Positions 1 to 7,811 of a DNA stretch of 64,000 nucleotides are shown in pieces. The stretch lies in NCBI RefSeq assembly GCF_019511665.1, contig NZ_JAEUAW010000001.1, forward strand, positions 391,963 through 455,962, in the 5' to 3' direction. The position numbers and the translations under genes are program-made. Below the pieces are notes generated by a model. That model had not been told where the DNA came from. It saw only the letters and a program-made list of their open reading frames with translations, and ran no database searches. How positions within the stretch are numbered: the stretch's first letter is position 1; every line of letters begins with the position of its first letter. The stretch comes from Microbacterium jejuense (lineage in GTDB: Bacteria > Actinomycetota > Actinomycetes > Actinomycetales > Microbacteriaceae).

Positions 1-19
1 CATCACGGTCGAGGACTGA
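1..19 (+). CDS. rplK: 50S ribosomal protein L11, C-terminal end (partial)
   Basis: Only the last five codons (ITVED) and the TGA at 17-19 are in the window. The sequence matches the usual L11 C-terminus of Microbacteriaceae, and the gene sits 14 nt before rplA, the conserved rplK-rplA order. L11 binds the GTPase-associated region of 23S rRNA. The call rests on the short tail and gene order, so it is an inference. Confidence 0.8.
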
Positions 20-33
20 GGGGAATAACGACG

Positions 34-726
34 ATGGCTACCAAGTCCAAGGCCTTCCAGGCTGCTGCCGCCAAGATCGAGGCGGACAAGTTCTACACCC
101 CGACCGAGGCTGTCGCCCTCGCGAAGGAGACCGGTTCGGCGAAGTTCGACTCGACCGTCGAGGTCGCGCTCAAGCTCTCGGTCGACCCCCGCAAGGCGGA
201 CCAGATGGTGCGCGGCACCGTCATCCTCCCGCACGGCACGGGCAAGACCGCCCGCGTCATCGTGTTCGCGACGGGTCCGGCCGCTGAGGCCGCGATCGCC
301 GCGGGCGCGGACGAGGTCGGCGGCGCCGAGCTCATCGAGAAGGTCGCCGGCGGCTGGACCGCGTTCGACGCGGCCGTCTCGACGCCCGAGCTCATGGGCC
401 AGGTCGGTCGTCTGGGTAAGGTGCTCGGCCCCCGCGGCCTCATGCCCAACCCCAAGACCGGCACCGTGACACCCAACCCGGCCAAGGCCGTGGAAGAGAT
501 CAAGGGCGGCAAGATCGAGTTCCGCGTCGACAAGCACGCCAACGTGCACTTCGTCGTCGGCAAGGCCTCGTTCTCGGCCGACCAGCTCGACGAGAACCTC
601 AAGGCCGCGCTCGAAGAGATCGTGCGTCTGAAGCCGTCGAGCTCGAAGGGCCGTTACATCCAGAAGGGCGCCGTGTCGACCACGTTCGGCCCCGGCATCC
701 CGCTGGACGTCAACGCGCTCGTCTGA
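34..726 (+). CDS. rplA: 50S ribosomal protein L1
   Basis: L1 binds 23S rRNA at the E-site stalk and, in many bacteria, represses translation of its own rplKA mRNA. The 230-residue product has the family's usual length and the L1 signature around residues 125-145 ([18 protein letters not shown]), with the rRNA-binding segment about residues 155-185. A GAGGGG Shine-Dalgarno at 19-24 precedes the ATG. It follows rplK and is closed by a strong hairpin at 746-781, so the operon ends here. The rplJL operon lies 17 kb downstream. Confidence 0.98.
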   Translation: MATKSKAFQAAAAKIEADKFYTPTEAVALAKETGSAKFDSTVEVALKLSVDPRKADQMVRGTVILPHGTGKTARVIVFATGPAAEAAIAAGADEVGGAELIEKVAGGWTAFDAAVSTPELMGQVGRLGKVLGPRGLMPNPKTGTVTPNPAKAVEEIKGGKIEFRVDKHANVHFVVGKASFSADQLDENLKAALEEIVRLKPSSSKGRYIQKGAVSTTFGPGIPLDVNALV

Positions 727-745
727 GTTCGCAGCACACGCTGCA

Positions 746-781
746 CGAAGGCCCCCGCCGGTTCGCCGGCGGGGGCCTTCG
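746..781 (+). terminator. Terminator hairpin after rplA
   Basis: A perfect 16-bp stem (746-761 with 766-781) around a TTCG tetraloop lies 20 nt after the rplA stop. There is no long T tract, as is common in high-GC actinobacteria. Confidence 0.85.
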
Positions 782-837
782 TCGTCCCCGGCCTGCCCCG
801 CGCGCGTCACACGGCCGCACGGCACGAGTCGCGGGAG

Positions 838-843
838 TAGCGT
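838..843 (+). promoter_or_regulatory. -10 element TAGCGT, leaderless start at 850
   Basis: TAGCGT ends exactly 6 nt before the ATG at 850. This spacing recurs at many genes in the window and puts the transcription start at or next to the start codon. Confidence 0.55.
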
Positions 844-849
844 CGAGGC

Positions 850-1896
850 ATGGCAGGGGCGTTGCAGGAACTGTTCGGAATCGAGGCGCCGATCGTGCTC
901 GGGCCCTTCGGCGGCTTGTCGTCGATCGAGCTCACCGCGACCGTGAGCGAGCAGGGCGGACTCGGCTCGTACGGTCTCTACGGCTACGACGCCGACCGCA
1001 TCAGCGACACGATCGCGGCACTGCGCTCGGCCACCGGCAGGCCGTTCGCGGTGAACCTGTGGCTGCCCACGGGCGACGAGGTGGCACCCGGCGACGTCGA
1101 CCTGGCACCGGCGCGGCAGGCGGTCGCGCCGCTGTACGAGGCGCTCGGGCTCGAGCCGCCGCAGCCGCCGCTGGAGTTCCTCCCCGACATCGCGTCGCAG
1201 CTGACGGCGGTGATGGATGCCGCACCCGCCGCGCTCAGCCTCGTCTACGGTGTTCCCGACCACCGGCTGGTCGACGCGGCCCACAGCCGCGGCATCCGCA
1301 TCATCGGAACCGCCACCACGGTGGCCGAGGCGGTCGAGCTGGATGCCGCGGGAGTGGATGCCGTCGTCGCGACGGGCGCGGAGGCCGCCGGTCACCGCGT
1401 GTCGTTCCTGCAGCCCGCGGAGTCGTCGCTCGTCGGCACGTTCGCGCTCGTGCCCCAGGTGGTGGACGCCGTGCGCGTGCCTGTGATCGCAGCCGGCGGC
1501 ATCGCCGATCGCCGCGGCGTCGCGGCGGCCTTCGCGCTGGGCGCCTCGGGCGTGCAGGTGGGCACGGCCTTCCTCCGCACGCGCCAGTCGGCGGCGACGG
1601 AGGCGCACCGGCAGGCCATCGCCGCGTCGGCCGACACCGGCACGGTGCTGACGCGGGCGATGAGCGGGCGCCTGGCGCGCGGCATCCCGAATCGCGCCAT
1701 GCGCACGATCGAGACGTCGGGCGTGATCGCGCCGTTCCCGGCGCAGAACTGGCTCACCGGGCAGTTCCGGGCCGAGGCCACGCGCCGCGGCGACGGCGAA
1801 CTGGTGTCGCTGTGGGCGGGACAGGCGGCCGGACTCGCGCCGAGCGACGACGCCGTCGAGGTATTCGCGGAGCTCGCGGCGGGGCTGCCGGCCTGA
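850..1896 (+). CDS. Nitronate monooxygenase / FMN-dependent oxidoreductase family
   Basis: A 348-residue TIM-barrel flavoprotein of the nitronate monooxygenase (2-nitropropane dioxygenase) family, which oxidises alkyl nitronates using FMN and O2. Visible family features are the N-terminal FGIEAPIVLGPFGG stretch, the central TGAEAAGHR segment (residues about 179-187, containing the family's catalytic His) and the phosphate-binding VIAAGGIADRRGVAAA followed by GVQVGTAF. The start is set by a TAnnnT-like box 6 nt upstream rather than by a Shine-Dalgarno. The gene stands alone between the rplA terminator and a convergent acylphosphatase. Some members act as enoyl reductases, so the substrate is unproven. 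Confidence 0.88.
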   Translation: MAGALQELFGIEAPIVLGPFGGLSSIELTATVSEQGGLGSYGLYGYDADRISDTIAALRSATGRPFAVNLWLPTGDEVAPGDVDLAPARQAVAPLYEALGLEPPQPPLEFLPDIASQLTAVMDAAPAALSLVYGVPDHRLVDAAHSRGIRIIGTATTVAEAVELDAAGVDAVVATGAEAAGHRVSFLQPAESSLVGTFALVPQVVDAVRVPVIAAGGIADRRGVAAAFALGASGVQVGTAFLRTRQSAATEAHRQAIAASADTGTVLTRAMSGRLARGIPNRAMRTIETSGVIAPFPAQNWLTGQFRAEATRRGDGELVSLWAGQAAGLAPSDDAVEVFAELAAGLPA

Positions 1897-1900
1897 CGCC

Positions 1901-2176
1901 TCACGCCGTCGGCAGCACCTCGAAGCCGCGCGCTCCCGTCGGCGAGGCCTCCGTCACGCGGGACGACGAGACCACGGCGCCCGGCGGCCCGTCGGCCATC
2001 CACGCGAGCACCTCGTCGACCTGGCCGGGCGTTCCTTCGATCTCGGCCTCCACGGAGCCGTCACGGCGATTGCGCACCCAGCCGGCGACACCGGCGTCGC
2101 GCGCGACCATGCGCATCGTGTACCGGTAGCCGACACCCTGCACCTCGCCGCCGACGATGACGTGCACGCGTCTCAT
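1901..2176 (-). CDS. acyP: Acylphosphatase
   Basis: Acylphosphatase hydrolyses carboxyl-phosphate bonds in small metabolites. The 91-residue product has the standard length and the complete motif: VQGVGYR supplies the catalytic Arg18 and GWVRN supplies Asn36, followed by DGSVEAEIEG. The chosen ATG at 2176 gives the canonical N-terminus; the open frame continues upstream but that part has no homology. A CAAGAT box sits 6 nt upstream, consistent with a leaderless mRNA. It is divergent from the DUF1801 gene, the two start codons being only 45 nt apart. Confidence 0.93.
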   Translation of the reverse strand: MRRVHVIVGGEVQGVGYRYTMRMVARDAGVAGWVRNRRDGSVEAEIEGTPGQVDEVLAWMADGPPGAVVSSSRVTEASPTGARGFEVLPTA

Positions 2177-2182
2177 GCGGCC

Positions 2183-2188
2183 ATCTTG
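2183..2188 (-). promoter_or_regulatory. -10 element CAAGAT, leaderless start at 2176
   Basis: On the minus strand CAAGAT is followed by 6 nt (GGCCGC) and the ATG of the acylphosphatase gene. Confidence 0.45.
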
Positions 2189-2209
2189 CCGCGCCACGTG
2201 CCCGCAGAC

Positions 2210-2215
2210 CAGGAT
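2210..2215 (+). promoter_or_regulatory. -10 element CAGGAT, leaderless start at 2222
   Basis: CAGGAT is followed by GCCGGT and the ATG at 2222, the same 6-nt spacing as other genes here. Confidence 0.45.
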
Positions 2216-2221
2216 GCCGGT

Positions 2222-2614
2222 ATGGGAACCGTCGACGAGTACCTCGAGAGCCTCGACCCCGCCGATCGCGCGGTCGTCTCGCACGTGTTCGACGTCGTGC
2301 GCGGCGCCGTGCCCGATGTCGAGCAGGGCAAGAGCTACGGCATGCCGGCGCTGCTCTACCGCGGCAAGGCGCTGATCTCGGTGATGCGCACGAAGAAGCA
2401 CATCGGCGTGTACCCCTTCAGCGGGCGCGTGCCGGACGCCGTCGCGGCGGGACTGCCCGAGGGTGAGCGCGCGGCGTTCGAGCACGACGGTGTGGAATTC
2501 GAGAAGGGAACGATCCGGTTCCAGCCCGACGCACCGCTGCCCGACGACACCATCCGCGCCATCGTGGCCGCGCGGGTCGCCGAGATCGAGGATCCTTCGC
2601 TGCGCAAGGCCTGA
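2222..2614 (+). CDS. DUF1801 / YdhG-like domain protein
   Basis: The 130-residue product resembles the DUF1801 family (YdhG/iron-chaperone-like fold): VDEYLESLDPADRAV at the N-terminus, the central YGMPALLYRGKALI segment, and KGTIRFQPDAPLP near residue 100. Cellular role is poorly defined; some relatives are annotated as iron chaperones on weak grounds. The ATG at 2222 is chosen because upstream codons lack similarity and a CAGGAT box lies 6 nt before it. It converges with lysE, with only 4 nt between the stop codons. Confidence 0.8.
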   Translation: MGTVDEYLESLDPADRAVVSHVFDVVRGAVPDVEQGKSYGMPALLYRGKALISVMRTKKHIGVYPFSGRVPDAVAAGLPEGERAAFEHDGVEFEKGTIRFQPDAPLPDDTIRAIVAARVAEIEDPSLRKA

Positions 2615-2618
2615 CGGC

Positions 2619-3272
2619 TCAGCCGGCGGTCGGCAGCACCAGCGAGACGCCCAGCGCGATCATGACGGCCGCGATCACCGCGTCGAGGATCCGCCAGGCG
2701 CGCGGCGTCGACAGCCACCGGCCGAGCAGCCGTGCGCCGAACGCGAGGCCGAAGAACCAGACCACGCTCGCCGTCATGGCCCCGAGGGCGAAGACCCAGC
2801 GGTCGGCGCCGTGCGTGTTCGCGACCGTGCCGAGCAGGAAGACGGTGTCGAGGTAGACGTGCGGGTTCAGCCACGTCAGCGCCAGGCACGTGAGCAGCAC
2901 GGGCGCGAGGCGGGTCCGCGTCGCGACGCCGGAGGGACGGGTTGCGGATGCCGCCTCCGCCGGTTGCTCGCCGCCCAGTGCAGCGCCCGACGGCCGCCAC
3001 GCGCGGCGGGCGGCCAGCAGGCCGTAGCCGACGAGGAACAGGGCGCCGGCCCAGCGCACGACCCCCACGAGCCACGGCACCGCCTGCAGCACGAGCCCGA
3101 TGCCCGACACCCCGAGGGCGATGAGCACCGCGTCCGAGGCGGCGCAGACCGCCGCGACCGCCAGCACGTGCTCACGTCGCAGCCCCTGCCGCAGCACGAA
3201 CAGGTTCTGCGCGCCGATGGCGATGATGAGCGAGAAGCCGAGGCCGAGGCCGGCGGCGAGAGGCGTGAGCAC
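2619..3272 (-). CDS. lysE: LysE-family basic amino acid exporter
   Basis: A six-helix inner-membrane exporter of the LysE/ArgO family, expected to expel L-lysine or L-arginine in exchange for protons. The 217-residue product starts with the diagnostic [23 protein letters not shown] and contains a long hydrophilic loop near residues 95-120 and [13 protein letters not shown], a conserved family block, about residues 130-142. It starts at GTG 3272 with TAGCGT 6 nt upstream on the minus strand. It is divergent from a LysR-type regulator at 3341, the classic lysE-lysG arrangement. Confidence 0.92.
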   Translation of the reverse strand: MLTPLAAGLGLGFSLIIAIGAQNLFVLRQGLRREHVLAVAAVCAASDAVLIALGVSGIGLVLQAVPWLVGVVRWAGALFLVGYGLLAARRAWRPSGAALGGEQPAEAASATRPSGVATRTRLAPVLLTCLALTWLNPHVYLDTVFLLGTVANTHGADRWVFALGAMTASVVWFFGLAFGARLLGRWLSTPRAWRILDAVIAAVMIALGVSLVLPTAG

Positions 3273-3278
3273 TCCTCG

Positions 3279-3284
3279 ACGCTA
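3279..3284 (-). promoter_or_regulatory. -10 element TAGCGT of lysE, leaderless
   Basis: Minus-strand TAGCGT, then CGAGGA, then the GTG at 3272. The lysG gene begins 57 nt away on the other strand, so the LysG binding site should lie between about 3285 and 3340. Confidence 0.5.
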
Positions 3285-3340
3285 CGAGCCGCGGCATCCA
3301 TCGTCCAGCTCATGATTCTTCAGTAGCATTAGCACCGCTT

Positions 3341-4255
3341 ATGATGCGCATCCCGTTCGAGCTGGCAGAGACACTGGCCGTCGCCGTCGACGAGGGCACG
3401 CTCGACGCCGCCGCCCGGCGGCTGCATGTCACGCCGTCCGCGGTCAGCCAGCGCATCAAGTCGCTCGAAGAGCAGCTCGGGCGTCTGCTGCTGGTGCGGT
3501 CGAAGCCGGTGAGGGCCACGGAGGCCGGCACGGCGGTGATCCGGCTCGCGCGGCAGCTGGCGCTGCTCGAGCACGACGCCCTCGCAGAGCTCGGCGCCGA
3601 CGCCGACGAGACGGTGCTCACGAGCGTGCCGCTGGCCGTGAACGCCGACTCACTGGCAACCTGGTTCCTCGAACCGCTCGCCCGGCTCGCGGTGCGGCAT
3701 CCCGTCGTCTTCGACCTCCACCGCGACGACCAGGACTTCACGGCGGGCCTGCTGGAATCGGGCACCGTGATGGGCGCCGTCACATCGCGGGCGGCACCCG
3801 TGGCGGGCTGCCGCTCGTCGGTGCTCGGGGCGATGCGCTACGAGGCGGTCGCGACTCCCAGCTACGTCGAGCGTTGGCTGGACGGCGACCGCCGTGCGGC
3901 CCTCGGGCAGGCGCCGCTCGTGGACTTCGACCGGCGCGACGACCTGCAGAACGAGTGGCTCACCAGCCAGGGCGTCGATCCCGCCCTGCCGCCACGGCAC
4001 TACGTGCCGGCGTCGAGCGACTTCGCCTCGGCTGTGCGGCTCGGACTCGGCTGGGCGATGCTTCCCCGCTTCCAGTCGCACGACGCGCTCGAGAGCGGCG
4101 AGCTCGTGCTGCTCGGCGGTCCGCCGTCGGACGTGGTGCTGCACTGGCAGCAGTGGAACCTGCGCTCGCCGCTGCTCGACGCGATCGCCGACGAGATCGT
4201 GGCCGAGGGACGCCGCGTGCTGGCGCCCGTCGCTGAATCGGTTCACTTGCGCTGA
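3341..4255 (+). CDS. lysG: LysR-family regulator of the ArgP/LysG type
   Basis: An ArgP/LysG-type activator that senses basic amino acids and switches on the divergent lysE. The 304-residue product has the N-terminal winged helix (residues about 5-60, AARRLHVTPSAVSQRIKSLE) and a LysR substrate-binding domain after residue 90; the phrase PSAVSQRIKSLEEQLGRLLLVR is characteristic of the ArgP subgroup. The last residues (SVHLR) and the stop are encoded by the left arm of a 24-bp palindrome at 4239-4303, so the C-terminus has probably been altered by arrival of that repeat. Confidence 0.9.
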   Translation: MMRIPFELAETLAVAVDEGTLDAAARRLHVTPSAVSQRIKSLEEQLGRLLLVRSKPVRATEAGTAVIRLARQLALLEHDALAELGADADETVLTSVPLAVNADSLATWFLEPLARLAVRHPVVFDLHRDDQDFTAGLLESGTVMGAVTSRAAPVAGCRSSVLGAMRYEAVATPSYVERWLDGDRRAALGQAPLVDFDRRDDLQNEWLTSQGVDPALPPRHYVPASSDFASAVRLGLGWAMLPRFQSHDALESGELVLLGGPPSDVVLHWQQWNLRSPLLDAIADEIVAEGRRVLAPVAESVHLR

Positions 4256-4303
4256 ACGTACGGCGACACGCCGACGGCGCGTACATTCAGCGCAAGTGAA
4301 CCG
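4239..4303. repeat. Long palindromic element at the lysG 3' end
   Basis: Left arm 4239-4262 and right arm 4280-4303 are 24-nt inverted copies with one mismatch, separated by 17 nt. The left arm includes the last codons and stop of lysG. It could serve as a bidirectional terminator between lysG and the convergent quinone reductase, but its length and intrusion into coding sequence look more like a REP-type element. Confidence 0.85.
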
Positions 4304-4338
4304 GGTCCTGCAGGTGCGGCTGGTCCGGGCGAAGCGCG

Positions 4339-5364
4339 TCAGCCGGCGGCGACCTGCAGCACGATCTTGCCGCGCGTGTGTCCGAGCTCGAGCTCGCGGT
4401 GCGCGGATGCCGCGTCGGCGAGGTCGAACACCCGGTCGATGTAGACCTGCACGGCGCCGGAGTCCAGCAGTCGGGCGATCGTCGCCAGCGCCCCGCCGTC
4501 GGGCACGACCTTGTACGACGTGGCGCGCACGCCGGCCTCGGCGGCCGCGTGGGCGTACCCGGGCCAGGACCCTGTCGGCACCACGACGTACAGCCCGCCC
4601 GGGCGCAGCACCTCGAGCGAGCGGGTGCCGGTGTCTCCGTGCACGTTTCCGACGAGGTCGATGACCACGTCGACGTCGGCCACGACCTCTTCGAACCGCG
4701 TCGTGGTGTGGTCGATCACGACAGCCGCGCCGAGCTCGCGCACCCACGAGGCGTTGCGGCCGGAGGCGGTCGCGGTCACGTGCGCGCCGAAGTACGCCGC
4801 GAACTGCACCGCGAAGTGGCCGACCCCGCCGCTGCCGGCATGGATCAGGATGCGCTGGCCCTCGTGCGCATGGGCGGTCTCGACCACGAGACCCCAGGCG
4901 GTCAGGGCGGCCAGCGGCACGCCGGCCGCCTCGACATGCGACAGCGCCGTGGGCTTGCGGGCGACCGACAGCGTCGGCACGACGACGTACTCGGCGTACG
5001 TGCCGCCGTTGCGCGGGAACGACGCCATGCCGAACACCGGCGTGCCCGGCGGGAGCGGATGCGCCTCGTACGGGCTCTTCACCACGACGCCGCTGAAGTC
5101 GAACCCGAGCGTCGCGGGGTACGCGCCGATCGCCCCCGAGAGTCCGGCGCCCGCGCGCGTCTTCGCGTCGATCGGGTTGATGCCCGCCGCGACGACGCGC
5201 ACGAGCAGCTCGCTGAGCACCGGCGAGGGCACGGGAAGGGATGCCGCGCGCAGCGCGTCCGGTCCGCCCGGTGCCCGCACCACCATCGCCCGCATCTCAG
5301 CCGGCGGAGTGGCGACGGGCTCCAGCGGCGGCGCCGACGCCGATCGCAGCGACCTGATCCTCAT
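4339..5364 (-). CDS. Zinc-independent quinone oxidoreductase-like protein (MDR superfamily)
   Basis: NADPH-dependent medium-chain reductase of the quinone oxidoreductase type. From ATG 5364 the product has 341 residues: a GroES-like N-domain (VRAPGGPDALRAASLPVP; AAGINPIDAKTRAG) and a Rossmann domain with the GSGGVGHFAVQFA dinucleotide motif about residue 175. The zinc-binding Cys/His set of alcohol dehydrogenases is absent. The start is chosen for an AAGGGAG Shine-Dalgarno 6 nt upstream; an upstream in-frame ATG at 5427 lacks one. Substrate is unknown. Confidence 0.87.
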   Translation of the reverse strand: MRIRSLRSASAPPLEPVATPPAEMRAMVVRAPGGPDALRAASLPVPSPVLSELLVRVVAAGINPIDAKTRAGAGLSGAIGAYPATLGFDFSGVVVKSPYEAHPLPPGTPVFGMASFPRNGGTYAEYVVVPTLSVARKPTALSHVEAAGVPLAALTAWGLVVETAHAHEGQRILIHAGSGGVGHFAVQFAAYFGAHVTATASGRNASWVRELGAAVVIDHTTTRFEEVVADVDVVIDLVGNVHGDTGTRSLEVLRPGGLYVVVPTGSWPGYAHAAAEAGVRATSYKVVPDGGALATIARLLDSGAVQVYIDRVFDLADAASAHRELELGHTRGKIVLQVAAG

Positions 5365-5503
5365 CGCGGACTCCCTTCGCGGGCGTGCCGACGTCGGCAC
5401 GGGACGTAACCCGGTGACCCCAGTCAACCGTGCGTTCGTCTCGCCCGTGTTACGCGGGCGCTACCTCTGCGCGAACGCCGGCCGCAGCGCGCGCCGGCGT
5501 CGG

Positions 5504-6679
5504 TCAGCGGAAGCCGCCGGCGAGAGCCTCCGGCGAGAGCACATGCTCGACCGCCAGCATGCTCGCCCCGATGACGGCCGCGCGGTCGGCCGTCGCGGAC
5601 TGCACGATCGACAGATGCTCGGTGGCCAGCGGGATCGACCGCGAGTAGACGACCTCGCGCACGCCGGCGATGAGATGCTCGCCGACACGGGCCATCGATC
5701 CGCCGATGGCGATGACCGAGGGGTTCACGAGGCTCACGCACGTGGTGAGGACCTCGCCGATGTCGCGGCCGGCCTGGCGCACGGCCTGCACCGCCTCGAT
5801 GTTGCCGCGCTCGACGAGGTCGACGACGTCGGAGCCGGTGTGGGCCTCGATGCCGGACTCCCGCAGCGTGCGGGCGATCGCCGGCCCCGAGGCGATCGCC
5901 TCGAGGCACCCGCGGTTGCCGCAGCGGCACGCGACGTCGGCGGCCCGGGCGACCTGCACGTGGCCGATGTCGCCGGCCACGCCCTGCGCACCGCGCTGCA
6001 GTGCTCCGCCCGAGATGAGCCCCGCGCCGATGCCGGTGGCGACCTTGACGAACATCAGATGCTCGACGCCGGGCCATGCCACAGACCGCTCGCCGAGCGC
6101 CATGATGTTCACGTCGTTGTCGACGAGCACCGGCACTTCGAGGTGCTGATTGAGCCAGCCGGGGATGTCGAACCGGTTCCATCCGGGCATGATCGGCGGA
6201 TTGACCGGCTGTCCGGTCGAGTGCTCGACAGGACCGGGAACGCCGATGCCGATGGCGGCCACGTGCGAGCGGTCACGCCCGACGCGCTCGAGCAGCATCG
6301 TCGCGCCCTCGACCAGCCACGTGAGGACGGGGACCGGACCGAGCGCGATGTCGAGGGGCTCGGAGCGCTCGGCCAGGATGCTGCCGCTGAGGTCGGTCAC
6401 GGCGACGGTCGCGTGCGAAGCGCCGACGTCCGCCGCGATGACGACCTTCGCCGCAGGGTTCAGCGCGAACTGAGACGGCGGGCGCCCACCGGTCGATGCC
6501 GCCTCGGCGACCGGCGTGATGAGCCCCATGCGCATCAGCTGGTCGACACGTGCGGCCACCGTGGACCGCGCCAGTCCGGTGGACTTCGCCAGTTCTGCCC
6601 GCGTGCGGGGCACACCGTCCCGCAGCAGCTGGAACAGCTCGTTCACGCCGGTCGAGGGGGTCGTCGTATCGCCGCTCAT
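5504..6679 (-). CDS. ROK-family transcriptional regulator
   Basis: ROK proteins of this form are sugar-responsive repressors. The 391-residue product has an N-terminal winged helix (residues about 15-75, SKSTGLARSTVAARVDQLM-like) and an ATP-type ROK domain with the zinc motif CRCGNRGCLEA about residue 250 and an EHSTG/GVPGPV segment earlier. A GAGGGG Shine-Dalgarno precedes the ATG and a TAGTCT box lies about 14 nt upstream. It is the promoter-distal neighbour of the sugar permease and ATPase genes on the same strand, and it probably regulates them. Confidence 0.9.
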   Translation of the reverse strand: MSGDTTTPSTGVNELFQLLRDGVPRTRAELAKSTGLARSTVAARVDQLMRMGLITPVAEAASTGGRPPSQFALNPAAKVVIAADVGASHATVAVTDLSGSILAERSEPLDIALGPVPVLTWLVEGATMLLERVGRDRSHVAAIGIGVPGPVEHSTGQPVNPPIMPGWNRFDIPGWLNQHLEVPVLVDNDVNIMALGERSVAWPGVEHLMFVKVATGIGAGLISGGALQRGAQGVAGDIGHVQVARAADVACRCGNRGCLEAIASGPAIARTLRESGIEAHTGSDVVDLVERGNIEAVQAVRQAGRDIGEVLTTCVSLVNPSVIAIGGSMARVGEHLIAGVREVVYSRSIPLATEHLSIVQSATADRAAVIGASMLAVEHVLSPEALAGGFR

Positions 6680-6712
6680 GTTAACCCCTCAGACTAGCTG
6701 CGGCCCGTCGAT

Positions 6713-6736
6713 CTCCCGCGCCGGCCGGCGCGGGAG
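6713..6736 (-). terminator. Terminator-like hairpin after the sugar permease
   Basis: Inverted repeat CTCCCGCGCC / GGCGCGGGAG with a 4-nt loop just after the permease stop (minus strand) and before the ROK promoter. Confidence 0.6.
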
Positions 6737-6746
6737 CGGGGGAGCG

Positions 6747-7811
6747 TCATGCGCCGCGACCGGTCGGCCTCGCGAAGCGCTGCTGCAGGAGCACGGCCAC
6801 CACGATGATGACGCCCTTGACCACGGCCTGGATCGACGAGTTGAGGTTGTTCTGCACGAACACATTCGTGAGCGTCGTGAAGATCAGCACGCCGAATACG
6901 GTGCCGACGATCGTTCCGCGCCCGCCGGCGAGCAGGGTGCCGCCCACGACGACGGCGGCGATGGCATCGAGCTCGAGGAGGGTTCCGTGTGTCGACGTGC
7001 CGGCGGTGGTGCGCCCCAGGAACATCACGGCGGCGATGCCGGCGCACAGACCCGAGATCGCGTACAGCCACATCGTGTGCCGCTTGACGTTGATGCCCGC
7101 CAGACGCGCCGCTTCGCGGTTGCCGCCGATGGCGACGGTACGGCGTCCGAAGGTCGTGCGGTTGAGGACGACCCAGCCGAGCACGGCGACGATCGCGAAG
7201 ATCCAGATGAGGATGTCGACCCCGATGAAGTCGAGGTTCATGAACTCGATGAAGTCGCGGTCCTTCACCTGCAGCGTGCGCCGTTCGGCCAGCACCTCGG
7301 CGAGGCCGCGGGCCGCGATCAGCATGGCGAGCGTCGCCATGAAGGCGACGACCTTGCCGTACGCGATGACGACGCCGTTGATGAGCCCGGCGGCGACGCC
7401 GACGAGCAGTGCGATCAGGATCATGAGGGACCAGTGGAGCTGATCGGCGAGGTCCTGGACGGCGGCGAGCGTCGCGACGACGGACGCCAGCCCCAGCACC
7501 GAGCCGACGGACAGGTCGATGCCGCCGGCGGTGATGATGAGGGTCATGCCGACAGCCACGACGCCGAGGATCGATGCCTGACGCAGGATGGTCAGGGTGT
7601 TGCTGATGCTCAGGAAGGTGTCGGGGGCCGTCACCGCCCCGACGATCACCAGCACGATCAGCGCGACCACCAGGCCCAGATTGCGCCCGACCGAGCCCGA
7701 GAGGACCCGCTGCATGCCGGTCTTCTGGTCGGTCCGGGGCGCTCCTGCGGGCGGAGGCGCGTCGGAGGCCGTGGGGACGACGTCGGCCCCGGGAGTCTGC
7801 TGCTCGCTCAC
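6747..7811 (-). CDS. Ribose/xylose-type ABC transporter permease
   Basis: Inner-membrane channel subunit of a CUT2 sugar importer (RbsC family). The 354-residue product has a long hydrophilic N-terminus (about 40 residues, Pro/Ala rich) and eight to ten membrane segments; GLASVVATLAA, VAIGGNREAARLAGINV and ATTGTSTHG-like segments near residue 300 are typical of RbsC proteins. It starts at GTG 7811, overlapping the TGA of the ATPase by 4 nt (GTGA), so the two are translationally coupled. The transported sugar cannot be read from sequence. Confidence 0.9.
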   Translation of the reverse strand: MSEQQTPGADVVPTASDAPPPAGAPRTDQKTGMQRVLSGSVGRNLGLVVALIVLVIVGAVTAPDTFLSISNTLTILRQASILGVVAVGMTLIITAGGIDLSVGSVLGLASVVATLAAVQDLADQLHWSLMILIALLVGVAAGLINGVVIAYGKVVAFMATLAMLIAARGLAEVLAERRTLQVKDRDFIEFMNLDFIGVDILIWIFAIVAVLGWVVLNRTTFGRRTVAIGGNREAARLAGINVKRHTMWLYAISGLCAGIAAVMFLGRTTAGTSTHGTLLELDAIAAVVVGGTLLAGGRGTIVGTVFGVLIFTTLTNVFVQNNLNSSIQAVVKGVIIVVAVLLQQRFARPTGRGA

